From Tolypeutes matacus (lineage: Eukaryota > Chordata > Mammalia > Cingulata > Chlamyphoridae), in assembly GCA_026826555.1 (NCBI GenBank), contig JAKSZT010054215.1, forward strand, positions 28,203,537 through 28,267,536: DNA of 64,000 bases. Reading direction: 5' to 3'. Positions 34,762-44,999 of the stretch are shown piece after piece. Positions within the stretch are counted from its first letter, which is position 1; every line of letters begins with the position of its first letter. The translations under genes were made by a program, and so were the position numbers. A model generated the notes under the pieces. It made no database searches, had not been told where the DNA came from, and worked only from the letters and a program-made list of their open reading frames with translations.

Positions 34762-35255
34762 TGTATTAGTCAGCCAAAGGGGCGCTAATGTGAAATACCA
34801 GAAAGTCCACAGTTACCAGGCCATAAAGCATAAGTTTCTTCTCTCACCAAAGTTCATTGCCACATGTTGGAGCAAGACAGTTGCCGATGTTTGCCAGGGT
34901 TCAGGCTTCTTGGGTTCCTCTCTTCCTGGGGCTGCATTTCTCTCCGGGCTTAGCTCCTCTGTTTCCTCCACAAGGCCAGCTGTAGACTATCAGGCAGACA
35001 GCTCGCTTCTCTTCTTTTGGGGCCTTCTCTCCAACATCAAAACTGCTACTCAAAACTTCTCCCTCTGTCCTTTGCCTTGCCTTTTATATTCGATTCCCCC
35101 ACCCACCAAGGGGTGGGGCTCAACGCCCTACCAACATGGCCCAGTCAGTACCCTAATCATAACTTAATCATGCCCAGATTAACAGATCGGTTTACAAGCT
35201 TGATCCAATTATATTTTTGGAATTCATAATTACATCAAATTGCCAAATGGCTACA
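34762..35255 (-). mobile_element. 5' LTR of ERVL-like element
   Basis: 494 bp with terminal inverted TGTA...TACA. On the - strand it carries a TATA box (TATAAAAG at 35088-35081), as expected for the U3 promoter, and is followed at the U5 end by the primer-binding site. It is the only LTR left of this provirus. On its far side it abuts element E sequence ('ATCATCATCCTTTTGTTAAT'). The short open frames on the + strand are chance. Confidence 0.75.
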
Positions 35256-36723
35256 TCCATCATCATCCTTTTGTTAATTGTCCTGGGCGAGTCCGGTAAA
35301 CTGAAGAGTAGGTGTTGCAACTCTGCTGAGATTCAGGGCTCAACTGGCATATGAACAACCAAAGATTTAAGTTTCTGGTACATATATTTAATGAGTATAG
35401 TGCTAATTATAAGTTCAAATAACAGGGGCAGAAGAGCCATATGTAGAGAAATTATAAGTGAGTCTAACTCTGTTACATTGGGGAGCATATATTCCAAAAT
35501 AAGGCCCACTGACAGGGTGCCAAATTCCTGAGCTTGTCTGCCCTGCCTATAATGTCTAGATGTCTCTAGAGCCCTCAGGAGCCCTGCTGCTTGAGGCACT
35601 GTTTACTGTGGCAGTCTAAGATCCTGCTGAGACATGCATAAGCATAACCTCTGGAATGACCTCCCAACTCACTTTGAAGTCTCTTAGCCATAAAAATTCA
35701 TTTATATTTAATATTTCCCCCTTTTGGTCAAGGTCTTTTTCCAAATGCATCGCTAGTTGGAGCTTGGTAATAATCCCTTGGTGCCAGGGAGGTTCATCCC
35801 CAGGAGTCTTGTCCCATGCCAGGGGGAAGGTAGTGCATTTATATGCTAAGTTTGGCTTAAAGAGAGCCACATTAGAGCAACAAGGAGGCTTTCAGGAGGT
35901 AACTCTTAGGCAATATATAATACTAGGCTAACTTTGAATTTCACAAGAAAAAGTTCATAAATATAACCACCAATAATCAAGGGTTTGGTGTAATGGTCTG
36001 TCCCCTTCGCTAGGCACTGCCCACATACCTAGGGGATTCTTGCTGCTTTATTAGAGAAGGTAACAGGACTTCCCACTATAGGAATTTAATGTTTTGGTTA
36101 TTGTGTGGGTCTCTACGCACCATAGTCTCTTGATTTTTGTTAAGTAGTTTACCTTATCCTAGAAAGTCTAGGAAAGAAAATGGAAAACAGATCTCATCTA
36201 TTTTACTACTGCATGGTGCCCTTTTTCTGAGCCTCCTGGGGGTTAGCCCTCTAGCTGTCTTAATCCCCAGAACTGTGATTCCCTGCATTCCAGTTCATTG
36301 GCTTTTCAGCATTTGAACCTCACAATTCTCATTTACCTCCTGACCATATCCTCTGCCAACCAAAGAAACTGTTTTCTACTCTTTGGTGCATGTGTTAATT
36401 CAGCCTTTTAGCCAAATCCTTAGAGGTCCACATTTCAATTGTTTTTCCATTCTTGCCCTCCAAAAAACTTCTATTGTTTTTTCATATCTTAAGAATTTTA
36501 ATTGGTCCACTGACTGTGAGTCTCAATTTTCTAACTTAACCCTGTGAGTTATAGCTGCTAATAGGTTCCTAATTGAGAAGATGGTTCCTCTTCCCAAGGT
36601 TGGTTGCAGTCTTCAGGTGCTGCCAAATCCCGGATTTGTACACCTATTTGTTGTTGCCTTCTCCCCGTGGGCCTCCCAAGCCAGCCTCAGTATGGGTAGG
36701 CTAACTCCACTTTCCCTTTAGAT

Positions 36724-36945
36724 CAGAGTTTCCAAATAACCTCAGCACTACTGACATTTTGGCTCAGATAATTTTGTTGTTGTTGTAAGGGCTATCCTGT
36801 GTCTTATAGGATGTTTAGCAGCATCTCTGGCCTCCACCCAAGAGATGTCAGTAGCATCTCCCCTCCAGCTGTGTCAGTCAAAAAGGTCCCCAGACATTGC
36901 CAAACATGCTCTAGTAGGCAAAATTGCCCCTATTGAGAACCACTG
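36724..36945 (-). mobile_element. MER20-like hAT-Charlie element, complete
   Basis: 222 bp with ends CAGAGTTTCC... and ...GAACCACTG (inverted CAGTGGTTC-type ends) and an exact 8-bp target duplication CTTTAGAT at 36716-36723 and 36946-36953, diagnostic of hAT transposons. The interior ('GGATGTTTAGCAGCATCTCT', 'CCCCAGACATTGCCAAACAT') is the MER20 pattern. MER20 copies have been reported as enhancers in placental mammals; no such role is shown here. Confidence 0.8.
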
Positions 36946-37084
36946 CTTTAGATAAATGTTTAACTCCACAGATTCAAACAGAAATCTGAGCCCTCATTTT
37001 GCCAGTTAACTTTAGCAATGCTATGTACCACACATTCTATAAGCAAGTGATAGAGAAATGCTTTTAAGTGGCTAAAAATAACTA

Positions 37085-37260
37085 TTTTTGAGAACTTGAG
37101 TCTAGCATACTACTTAATGTTCTATATGGTCTCATTTAATCCTTAAACTCTGAGGGAAGTAGTACCCCCTCTTTTGCAGATGAGAAAACCATCTCAGAGA
37201 TGAATGATTCTGCCCAAGGTCACAGCTCAGTGAGATTCTAGTGCCCATGTTCATCACCCC
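37085..37260 (-). repeat. MIR SINE fragment
   Basis: The + strand shows 'GTCTCATTTAATCCTTAAAC', 'TTTGCAGATGAGAAAACC' and 'GCCCAAGGTCACAGCTCAGT', the reverse of MIR. Confidence 0.7.
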
Positions 37261-37994
37261 TGCTCTATACTGCCTCGTTGCCCAGCTTACATTTGAATTG
37301 AGATACTACAGTCAATAGTCCTGAAACTTCAGGTCCCCTTCTTTACAAAGTTGTCTCCTACACCTTTCAGGTATTCTATGATCTCTTTGCTGCCAGACTG
37401 CCAAACCACTGTACCCCAAGGGCTGACCTTGTTAGCTAACCAGACCCAGCTGCCAGCACTTCCCAACTATGACAGACTGTCCATAAACCAGGTAGCTCCT
37501 TGAAGTTGTCCCAGAATCTGGTGAAAGATACTATGTTATTTGTGAAACAATGAATTAAGCTGACTAAGATTCTATTTTCTTGGGTACCAAGTAAGATTCT
37601 ATTTGAAAACAGGACATCTGCCACCTGCACATTTCTAGAAAGTCTCATTTTCCTGTGGCTTTTCTGTTTGACTCTGGTTCCATGAAGAAACTAGAGGTCT
37701 TCAGAACTATCACCTGCCAGCTTCAGGAAGGGGAGGGGGTAATGCTTTCTTACTTTCACAGGGTTTTGAGAAACTTCTTGGCTGAGGGTCATCCTTAGAC
37801 TAGTTTACTTCCCGTTTTTGCAAGGTAGCAAAAGATATCTGAGTTCTCGGTCCTCTTCTCTGCCAGATCTGTATTCAGTCTCATCTACAAAGGGATCAGA
37901 AGCCAGAGCTGAAGAAATGCACTTCTAGACCTTTCCAAACCTTCTACCACCTACCCCAAGTTTCAAGAACAGAGTAAATACACACCCTGGGCCA

Positions 37995-38195
37995 GTGCTG
38001 CTTAATGCCCTCTGAACTTTAGAGTCACCTGGGAGTCTTTATCAAAGTGCTCATGCTGGATCATAGCCTTGGAAAGTTTGACAACTAGTCTGGGTTGTGG
38101 CCCAGGCAAAGACAGGGAGGGGATGTTAAGCACTCCAAGTGATTGATTCTAAGGTGCAGCCAGGATTGTGGATTACTGCTTTAAACTACAAGCCC
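37995..38195. mobile_element. MER5-group hAT-Charlie fragment
   Basis: 'GAACTTTAGAGTCACCTGGG' near the left and 'CAAGTGATTGATTCTAAGGT' plus 'GTGCAGCCAGGATTGTGG' near the right, the pattern of MER5-type elements. The exact member is not assigned. Confidence 0.55.
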
Positions 38196-38533
38196 AAAAT
38201 TTCTTTGAAGAGTCATGTTTAATCTTGATCAATGCAAATCTCCAAACAACATCCATATTTCATATTAAAATGTCTTAAATTACTTAATTCCCTGTTCACA
38301 CTTCCAAGAATTAAAATTGATGCACTAGTAAGATGTTTATCGATACCTCCTGGTGATCATTAAGAGCCCTTCAAGCTCTCACCATCTATGTCACTAGAGA
38401 AAATTCTTCAGCTTCACAACTCATTGATTTTCCTAGGGCTTCTGGGTGCTACTTCCTCATTTGAATGGGTGTGTGGGCAGCGGGGTCAGGTTTTTCAGGA
38501 ACTTCATGGGCTGCATAGTTTGAATTGCTTTTA

Positions 38534-38752
38534 TTTTATTTTTTAAAAGATTTATTTATCCCCTCCTTGCCGCTTGTGCGCACTGTGTCCATTTGCTGAG
38601 CGTCTCTCTGAGTCTGTCTGTCTCCCTTTGTTGCATCAGCTCTCCGTGCCACAATGGCAGGCTTGCCTTCACCAGGAAGCCCTGGGAACTGAACCCGGGG
38701 CCTCCCATATGGTAGACGGGAGCCCAATCCCCTGAGCCACATCCACTTCCCT
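38534..38752 (-). mobile_element. Xenarthran tRNA-type SINE with long body
   Basis: Reverse-oriented head ('GAACCCGGGGCCTCCCATAT', 'CCTGAGCCACATCCACTTCC'), body 'TTGTTGCATCAGCTC' and 'CACTGTGTCCATTTGCTG', tail 'AAGATTTATTTATCCCC'. The flanking duplication is TGAATTGCTTTTA (38521-38533) against TGAGTTGCTTTTA (38753-38765). Confidence 0.85.
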
Positions 38753-41700
38753 TGAGTTGCTTTTAAACACAAGTAAAAGAAGAGCAAAAAGCTCTGTGCT
38801 AGAGTAACATTCTATTTTGACTGGAAAAGACTGCACAAATGAGGGGACTCCTGGGGTACAATAGGGACTAAAGGCCCAAGCCAGGGAGAGAATCTTCTCC
38901 ACCTACCTCCAAAGCCCTCAGACCTAGGGGGCTTCTGGTCTTCTAGCTTAAATGCCTCACTTATTACCTTATTTCAGAAAAATGTCACATGTATTTGACT
39001 CACTGATACTATAAGATAGAGCAGTTACCCCATTTTACAGATCAGGGGGAGGGGAAAATGAGGCTCAACAAGATTGCCAGAATTGGAAACCATAGAGGCT
39101 TTGATGCCAGGATAATGGTTAGAGAAGCTGAGCCCAGATGTGCCCATTTGGTTTGAATACCCTCCCACAATGCCAACCTGGAACCTATCTTTTCTCAGAA
39201 TGTTTTCAGTTTTTAAAGCTTTCTAAATTCTCAGTTTATATTAACTATGGTAATTCACAGAGTCCCATGGGTTTGAAATATTTTGTTCATAAAAATACCT
39301 ATCTCACGTCTGTGGTAACCAGACTGTCCTGGAACATCCAGGTCATCCTTATTCTACGCTACTGAGCCCCTAGTGAATGCAAGCACTGTACTACTGGGTT
39401 ATCCACAGGGTATCCCCTTAGCAGATATAAAACAGAATGGAGCCTTTTTTAGGGTAGACTTGATCCAATACCCATGCCTGCTTTCCCACCATCCCTCTGA
39501 GATCCTGTGCTTTGGCACTTGGGGGCTTTAAGAGGGACTTAGGCTGCTGAAGCACCCTCAGAGGCCTTTAGAGGACCCCTATTCTGAACAGATGGCTTGA
39601 ATGCAGACCTGAGATCTGGCACTATTCATAGCTGAGAGGCAGGTTGACAATGGTGTAGTCACCTTTCAAAATGAGCCCAGGGCAGTGGGCTAGTCACATA
39701 GAGGTCCTGGCGTGCAGGCCTTCAAGGTCAGCCCAGCCCAAACCCTGGGCAAGTCCAGAGTGGAGCCACATCCCATTTCAGAAGAGAGGAGGGGTCTAGG
39801 AAAAAAAAACATATTCTGCTATTGACCAGGGAGATACATCAGAGAAATAAGATGACCTTCAGCTCCGCAGGCCAGATATTTGATTGGAGGATCCAATAAA
39901 GAGAACAGCTGGGCTAGATAAGGTTTACAGCCAGGGATAGGTGTTCTAGTAAGGACAGAGTGATGGCCAGTCCCACCTGCAGCCCTTTCTGCCCCAATCA
40001 CTCACTGTTCCCAAGGGGGGATCCCAGCCTCTTTGGGGCAATAAGCTAATGATATTTCCACAACTCAATAAGTATGTGAGAAAAATCAATATTAGGTATA
40101 ACAATCTCAGCCACCCATAGCTGCCTGAGCAAGACTGCAAGGCCTTCTGGTTGAGAAGAAAATGCTCTGAGTAGAAATCCTGGCACCCATTTGTCCAGTG
40201 GCAGAACCCGCCCTGTATTCAGTGGGCCACACCCACCCAGGGCCAAGGGGACAGGTCAGGCTCGGGTGGCAGCTGGAAACTGGGCCCGGATGAATCCTCA
40301 GGAAGTGGCCTGCCCACTCCTCACCCCCAAGCCACTACCCAAGCCTCTCCTCACTTTCCAACCGCCCTCCTCCATCCTTTCCTCCCACTAACATTTGTCA
40401 GCCAGGCCCAGCATTTGGCCTGGGGAAGCAGTCACATAAAAAGGGTTCCCTCCTCAGCTGGTTGGGTCTTCCCCTCCCACTCACATCTCCCCTGGGGTTT
40501 AGGAAATGGACTTCAGGGCATTCTTCTAATACTGATTGAATTCCTTCCTTCTGGGCAGCTTTGTGTATCCCTGAAACAAAATGGGAAAAGAGCAGGGAGG
40601 GTTTTTAATTGCACAGAATTGGCCAATTTGCACTGCCAACATAGACTTGCTATTATAAACAAACAAAAAATCCAGGTGATGCAATTTGTTGCAACTGTCT
40701 TTGGCATTGACTCAGGTGTGGGTTTGCATTCTACAGAGCACACATACTCCGTTAGGCTCAGTTAATGGAGGTTAGTGGAACGGAAGTAAACACACCAAGT
40801 GCAAATTATGTTTCTGTTGCATGCTTCAGGACCGCTGAATAAAATGCTGGTGACATCTCATTCCGAGCCTCAGGCCCCCTCAGGTAACTTGCTGGGTCCT
40901 CCCTTGCTGCCAGAGTCAGCAATTTCTAAGAATCAGAAACTCAGGCTGCCATAAAAGGAAGCCACTTCTAGGGCTGTTCTTAAAGCCATGTTAGATGGTT
41001 TCTAGAAAGGGGCACTACAGGCCAATCTCCTGATTGCAAATAGATACTTTAATGTAGACACACATCATTCATCATCATTATAGAGCATTTATTTACAAAG
41101 GAAGTTTTTAATCACTTTACTAGTTACTACCTCTGTTATAACAAGCAAGAGCAAGCGAGCTGTCCTAGGGTGGGGATGCTGGCCACCCACTAGGTTCAGT
41201 CTAGACAGTGAGTAACTCAGATCTGTGTCTCAACAAAATGACACAAGGGTCAGAGACCTTCAGGATGGCATGGCAATGGCTGGAATGCCAACTGCACAAA
41301 AGCCACAGGTCCATGGTAGTTCTGTTGTCAAACTAAGGATCTTGACTTGGGGCATGGAGAACAGAATTGCTCCATCTATAGACACCTGTGTTTCTCTTGC
41401 CTTGAAAGGAGGAAATACCACTTTGTCAGGACACTCCAGAATTGGCTAATCTTTGCCTTTCAGTAATACTTTGTAGGGCTCTAAGCATTTTCACGGCTGT
41501 TATCTCTCTGATGTCAGGAGAGTGGATCTTTGATGGATGAGGAAAGGTAGAAAGCCTTTTTGCTCAAGATCACATAATTATTACCTACTTGAAGCTAGAA
41601 TTAGGAACCAGGGCTCCTAATGCCCAGCTCTAGTCTTTTTATTTGACATCCTGCTGCCCCTTTGTTATCTGGCTCTGACCTCCACCCCCACCACACTCTC

Positions 41701-41835
41701 CCCTGGAAAGGTTTGAGCCCAAGAAAGCCACCTGCCCAGACACATGCTTCAAATTCCAGCATTAGAACTTCTCTTTTTCCTAAGGCATGAATGTGAATTA
41801 AAATGCAAGTGCTTCTAGAAGGAAGGTATTCCTAA

Positions 41836-42150
41836 GGCAGGAGTCAGCAAATTTTTTCCACAAAAGGCTAGATAATCAATATTTTAGGCTTTGTGAGGCT
41901 TACTGTCTCTGTCATGACTACTCAACTCTACCTTTGTAGGACAAAAGCAGCCATATAGACCACATAAATAAATTATTTATGGATGCTAACATCTGAATTT
42001 CATATAATTTTCACATCACAAAATACTATTCTTTAGCATTTTTCAACTATTTAAAATGTACAAACCATTCTTAGCTCATAGGCAATACAAAAACAGGCAA
42101 TAAGCCAAATTTGGCCCAGAGGCCATAATTGCCAGCTTTTGCTCCAAGGC
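41836..42150 (+). mobile_element. Ancient hAT-Charlie-type MER element
   Basis: 'CAGGAGTCAGCAAATTTTTT', 'AATATTTTAGGCTTTGTGAG', 'CATTCTTAGCTCATAGGC', 'AAATTTGGCCCAGAGGCC' and terminal 'TTGCCAGCTTTTGCTC': a mammal-wide hAT element whose consensus reads 'cagggGTCggcaaactttt'. The name is not assigned. Confidence 0.65.
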
Positions 42151-42709
42151 ATCCTACATCAGTGGCAGTGCTTTGTGGGTAAAGTTTCTGACAAAAGGAT
42201 TGGGTGGGAGAATTCAGAAAGCACTAGACCACTGAATGCCCCAGTAGGTGAGGAGGGCCTGGGGCAGGGAGGGAGGGAATGCAGTCATGTGTCGGCCATC
42301 TGAAGCCCAGGCCTCTGCTGTGCCCTTCCAGAAGCCCAGCTGGCACACTGGGCCATCTGTGCAGCCACTGCATTTGGGGCTCCTACTTGTGCGTGCCTTA
42401 CGAGAGCCACCGATCTAAAGCAGGCATTCCCTGGCAGGCCTAGTGTAAAGCAGATGTGGCCCCACCCTTGAGTCACAGCTGACCCAACATTCCTTGCCTT
42501 TTTTCTCTCCCCACATCTGCCTGTTAGGATCCTTGCCTCACCAAAAGAAACTGAAAGGTCGGATTGCTCCATGTTGCTATTAGGTTTGAGTATTTTGATA
42601 TTGCTTTGTTGTTTTTAAATTGTAAAAGTTTATTTTAGGAAGTTGCAGCTGTAGTTTGACACTTTGTTGTGCTACATGATAGGCAGTGGGTATAAGAAGC
42701 TATGTCTTG

Positions 42710-43124
42710 GGAAGCGATGTGGCTCAAGCGATTGGGCTCCCATCTACCATATAGGAGGTCCAGGGTTCAATTCCCAGGGCCTCCTGGTGAAAGGCGAGCT
42801 GGCCTGAGCAGCCAGCTGGCCCACGTGGAGTGCTGTTCCGCGCAGAGGTGCTGGCCTGCACAGAGAGCTGGCGCAAGATGACGCAACAAAAAGAGACACA
42901 GAGGAGAGACAATAAGAGACACAGCAGACCAGGGAGCTGAGGTGGCGCAAGAGACTGAGCGCCTTTTTCCACTCCAGAAGGTCCCAGGATCAATTCCCAG
43001 TGCTACCTAAAGAGGAGACAAGCAGACACAGAAGAACACACAGAGAGCAGACAGCAAGCGCAAAACAATAAGGGGATGGGGGTGGGGGATAAATAAATAA
43101 ATCTTTAAAAAAAAAAAAAAAAAA
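42710..43124 (+). mobile_element. Xenarthran tRNA-type SINE, full-length two-headed form
   Basis: Head 1 at 42710-42790 ('GAAGCGATGTGGCTCAAGCG', 'AGGGTTCAATTCC'), a GC-rich body with 'AGCTGGC' repeats and 'GATGACGCAACAAAAAGAG', head 2 at about 42932-43015 ('GGTGGCGCAAGAGACTGAGC', 'GGATCAATTCCCAGTG'), then a body, a G-rich run and 'AATAAATAAATCTTT' with an A tail. Flanked by AAGAAGCTATGTCTTG (42694-42709) and AAGAAACTATGTCTTG (43125-43140), a 16-bp target duplication with one change. Confidence 0.85.
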
Positions 43125-43184
43125 AAGAAACTATGTCTTGAAGGCATTTCCACTTATTTCTCATTTGATTTTCCTGAGCAGAGT

Positions 43185-43320
43185 AAATATGAAGATCTAA
43201 TTGTCACTGTTTTATGGATGGGAAAACTGAGACCCTGAGCACTAAAGTGACTTTTTCCATCAGAGCAGGAGAGCACGGTTCACATCCAAGTCTGACTCCA
43301 AAGCCCTGGCTTTTAGGATA
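43185..43320 (-). repeat. MIR SINE fragment
   Basis: The + strand shows 'TTTTATGGATGGGAAAACTG', 'AGACCCTGAGCACTAAAGTG', the reversed MIR core. Weakly preserved. Confidence 0.5.
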
Positions 43321-43625
43321 ATTCAAGGTGTTGTGTCTGTGACTCCTGCTGGGACGAACATCCTCTCACTAGGGGGATGTGCAGAGCCCTGGAGGAAGTG
43401 CCGAACCTTGCCTGCAAAGCAAGGAGGCTGCCCTCTACCCCAGCCTCCCTTTTGTCTCACTGTGGGCCCTTAGGCCTGGCAGCCTCTCTGTGGTTCTTTT
43501 GCCACTTTGCCTTGAGGTGCCTGCTGCCTGCCTCACCTCACCCCACACCACAGCACACAGGTCTAGAGAGTCTCACCAGAGCCCTAAAGGCCTTCTGCTT
43601 GAATAGCCATCCCAGAGGGGCTTTT

Positions 43626-43886
43626 TTTAAAAAAATAAGATTTATTTTTATTTATTTATCCCTCCCTTGCTGCTTGTGCTCACTGTGTCCATTTGCTGTG
43701 TGATTTCTGTGTCTGCTTATCTCCCTTTGTTGCATCATCTTGCTGCGTCAGCTTACTGCGCTGCGTGGGCCGTCAGCTCACCACACCGCACGGGCCGGCT
43801 TGCCTTCACCAGGAGGCCCCAGGAATCAAACCTGGGGCCTCCCACATGGTAAACAGGAGCCCAACCAATTGAACCACAGCAGCTTC
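43626..43886 (-). mobile_element. Xenarthran tRNA-type SINE with long body
   Basis: Reverse orientation; head near 43815-43886 ('AATCAAACCTGGGGCCTCCC'), body 'TTGTTGCATCATCTTGCTG', tail 'AGATTTATTTTTATTTATTT'. The target duplication is a perfect 15 bp, CCCAGAGGGGCTTTT, at 43611-43625 and 43887-43901, so this is a recent copy. Confidence 0.9.
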
Positions 43887-44184
43887 CCCAGAGGGGCTTT
43901 TGAAAAGCTTTTATTGCTATATATTCTTATATATTTATTAGTTCAATGTATGACATGCAGTCAGCATTCAATATATATTTGTTGCATGGATGAATGAATG
44001 AGTTAATGTCTCTAACATCCAATGCCCCAAGAATGTCAGATTAGATTCCCTGGGTTTAGCTCTCAGAGAAATAATGTAAGGGATTTTTGGAATTTCGTCT
44101 AATTGAATCAGCACATAGTTAGGATCCCAAGACACATCCAGGGGCCAAGTGCCTTGTACAACATTTGCTTTTGTGACCATCCAC

Positions 44185-44300
44185 AGTCAGAACCGCATGG
44201 AACCATTTTACAGAGGAAGGAACACTGAGGCTCAGTAACATGAAGGAACTTGCTTAAGGGGCCAGGATCTTGACCCAGGTCTTGCCAGACTCCAAGGCCT
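44185..44300 (-). repeat. MIR SINE fragment
   Basis: The + strand shows 'ACCATTTTACAGAGGAAGGA' and 'CTGAGGCTCAGTAACATGAA', the reversed MIR core. Confidence 0.6.
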
Positions 44301-44342
44301 GTCTCTTCCCTCTGCACTGCACAGTTATCACTCACCCCTTTA

Positions 44343-44984
44343 TTTTTTTTTTTTTTTTTTTACTAGAACAAAAAATATCTTCAGTGTTTAATATCAAGTT
44401 CTCAAATATTAAAAATTCTACAAAGTATTAAATATCATATAATAATACATTGAAAAATAATAATACATGTGAGAAATTGAAGTTTGTAAAGACAATATTT
44501 TGAAAAAAGTATATATTATAATTTATGTAGTAATTGTCAATGTATTCGTTTAACTTTATAACCACACTATAAAAATTGACTTTTTTTTTTTCTAAATAAG
44601 GATTAATGTAAATAAGTAAAAAACTTCCTGTTAAAAACACACACATGGGATCTACTGAAACTATACCACCAATCTGTATTGTGAAAAAATGACAATAGAT
44701 TTCCCTTAATTTTGCTCTTCAATGTTTATGTTTCCTAAGCCAAATTTTTGGCATTGGCATATAAAATGCAGAATTTATTCATATGGGAAGGAATATATGT
44801 TAACAAACCCCTTGTGTTGATGCAAATATAACTAAATCCCAAACTTTGCCCTTATATTTAGAAAAATAAAAGTGTTATTTTTTTTGGGGGGGCGCGGGGT
44901 ACTGGGGTCCAGGGATTGAACCTGGGACCTCATATATGGGAAGCCAGTGCTCAACCACTGAGCCACATCAGCTTCCCTGAGTTG
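44343..44984 (-). mobile_element. Chimeric retroposon: tRNA-SINE head joined to an unrelated 3' transcript end
   Basis: A single block between the direct repeats ACTCACCCCTTTA (44330-44342 and 44985-44997). On the - strand it starts with the right-hand unit of a tRNA-type SINE (44984-44890), runs into about 540 bp of AT-rich sequence that is not SINE, and ends with ATTAAA about 25 bases before a poly-A tail (poly-T at 44343-44361 on +). The SINE has no target duplication of its own: its 5' edge coincides with that of the whole block. This points to 3' read-through or template switching, not a later SINE insertion. Confidence 0.65.
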
Positions 44985-44999
44985 ACTCACCCCTTTAAA

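Larger units (their letters stand above)
26694..36122 (-). mobile_element. Element E, interrupted copy with nested ERVL-like and L1 insertions
   Basis: A 16-bp perfect direct repeat, TAGTCTCTTGATTTTT, lies at 26678-26693 and 36123-36138 and bounds the whole block, so the host element inserted once on the - strand with an A-rich 3' end (26694-26710). Its own sequence is 36122 down to about 35256 and about 27000 down to 26694; both parts match the copy at 15644-16669. Its middle was lost, and the gap is filled by an ERVL-like element that was in turn broken by an L1. The A tail and 16-bp duplication point to L1-type mobilisation. Combining the two copies gives a body of roughly 1.5 kb with no conserved reading frame. 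Confidence 0.75.
36139..42693. other. Intergenic sequence, no gene seen
   Basis: Moderately GC-richer than the flanks. Contains a MER20-like element, a MIR (about 37085-37260), a MER5-group fragment, one SINE, and a hAT element at 41836-42150. Weak MIR-like cores also lie near 38990-39090 and 41460-41640. No open frame with a domain or splice context was found; 36150-36715 and 39100-41450 hold nothing I can name. Confidence 0.5.

Noticed and set aside
37436..37648. 70-codon - strand frame in intergenic DNA
   Set aside because: No domain, no neighbours and no splice context; not distinguishable from chance.
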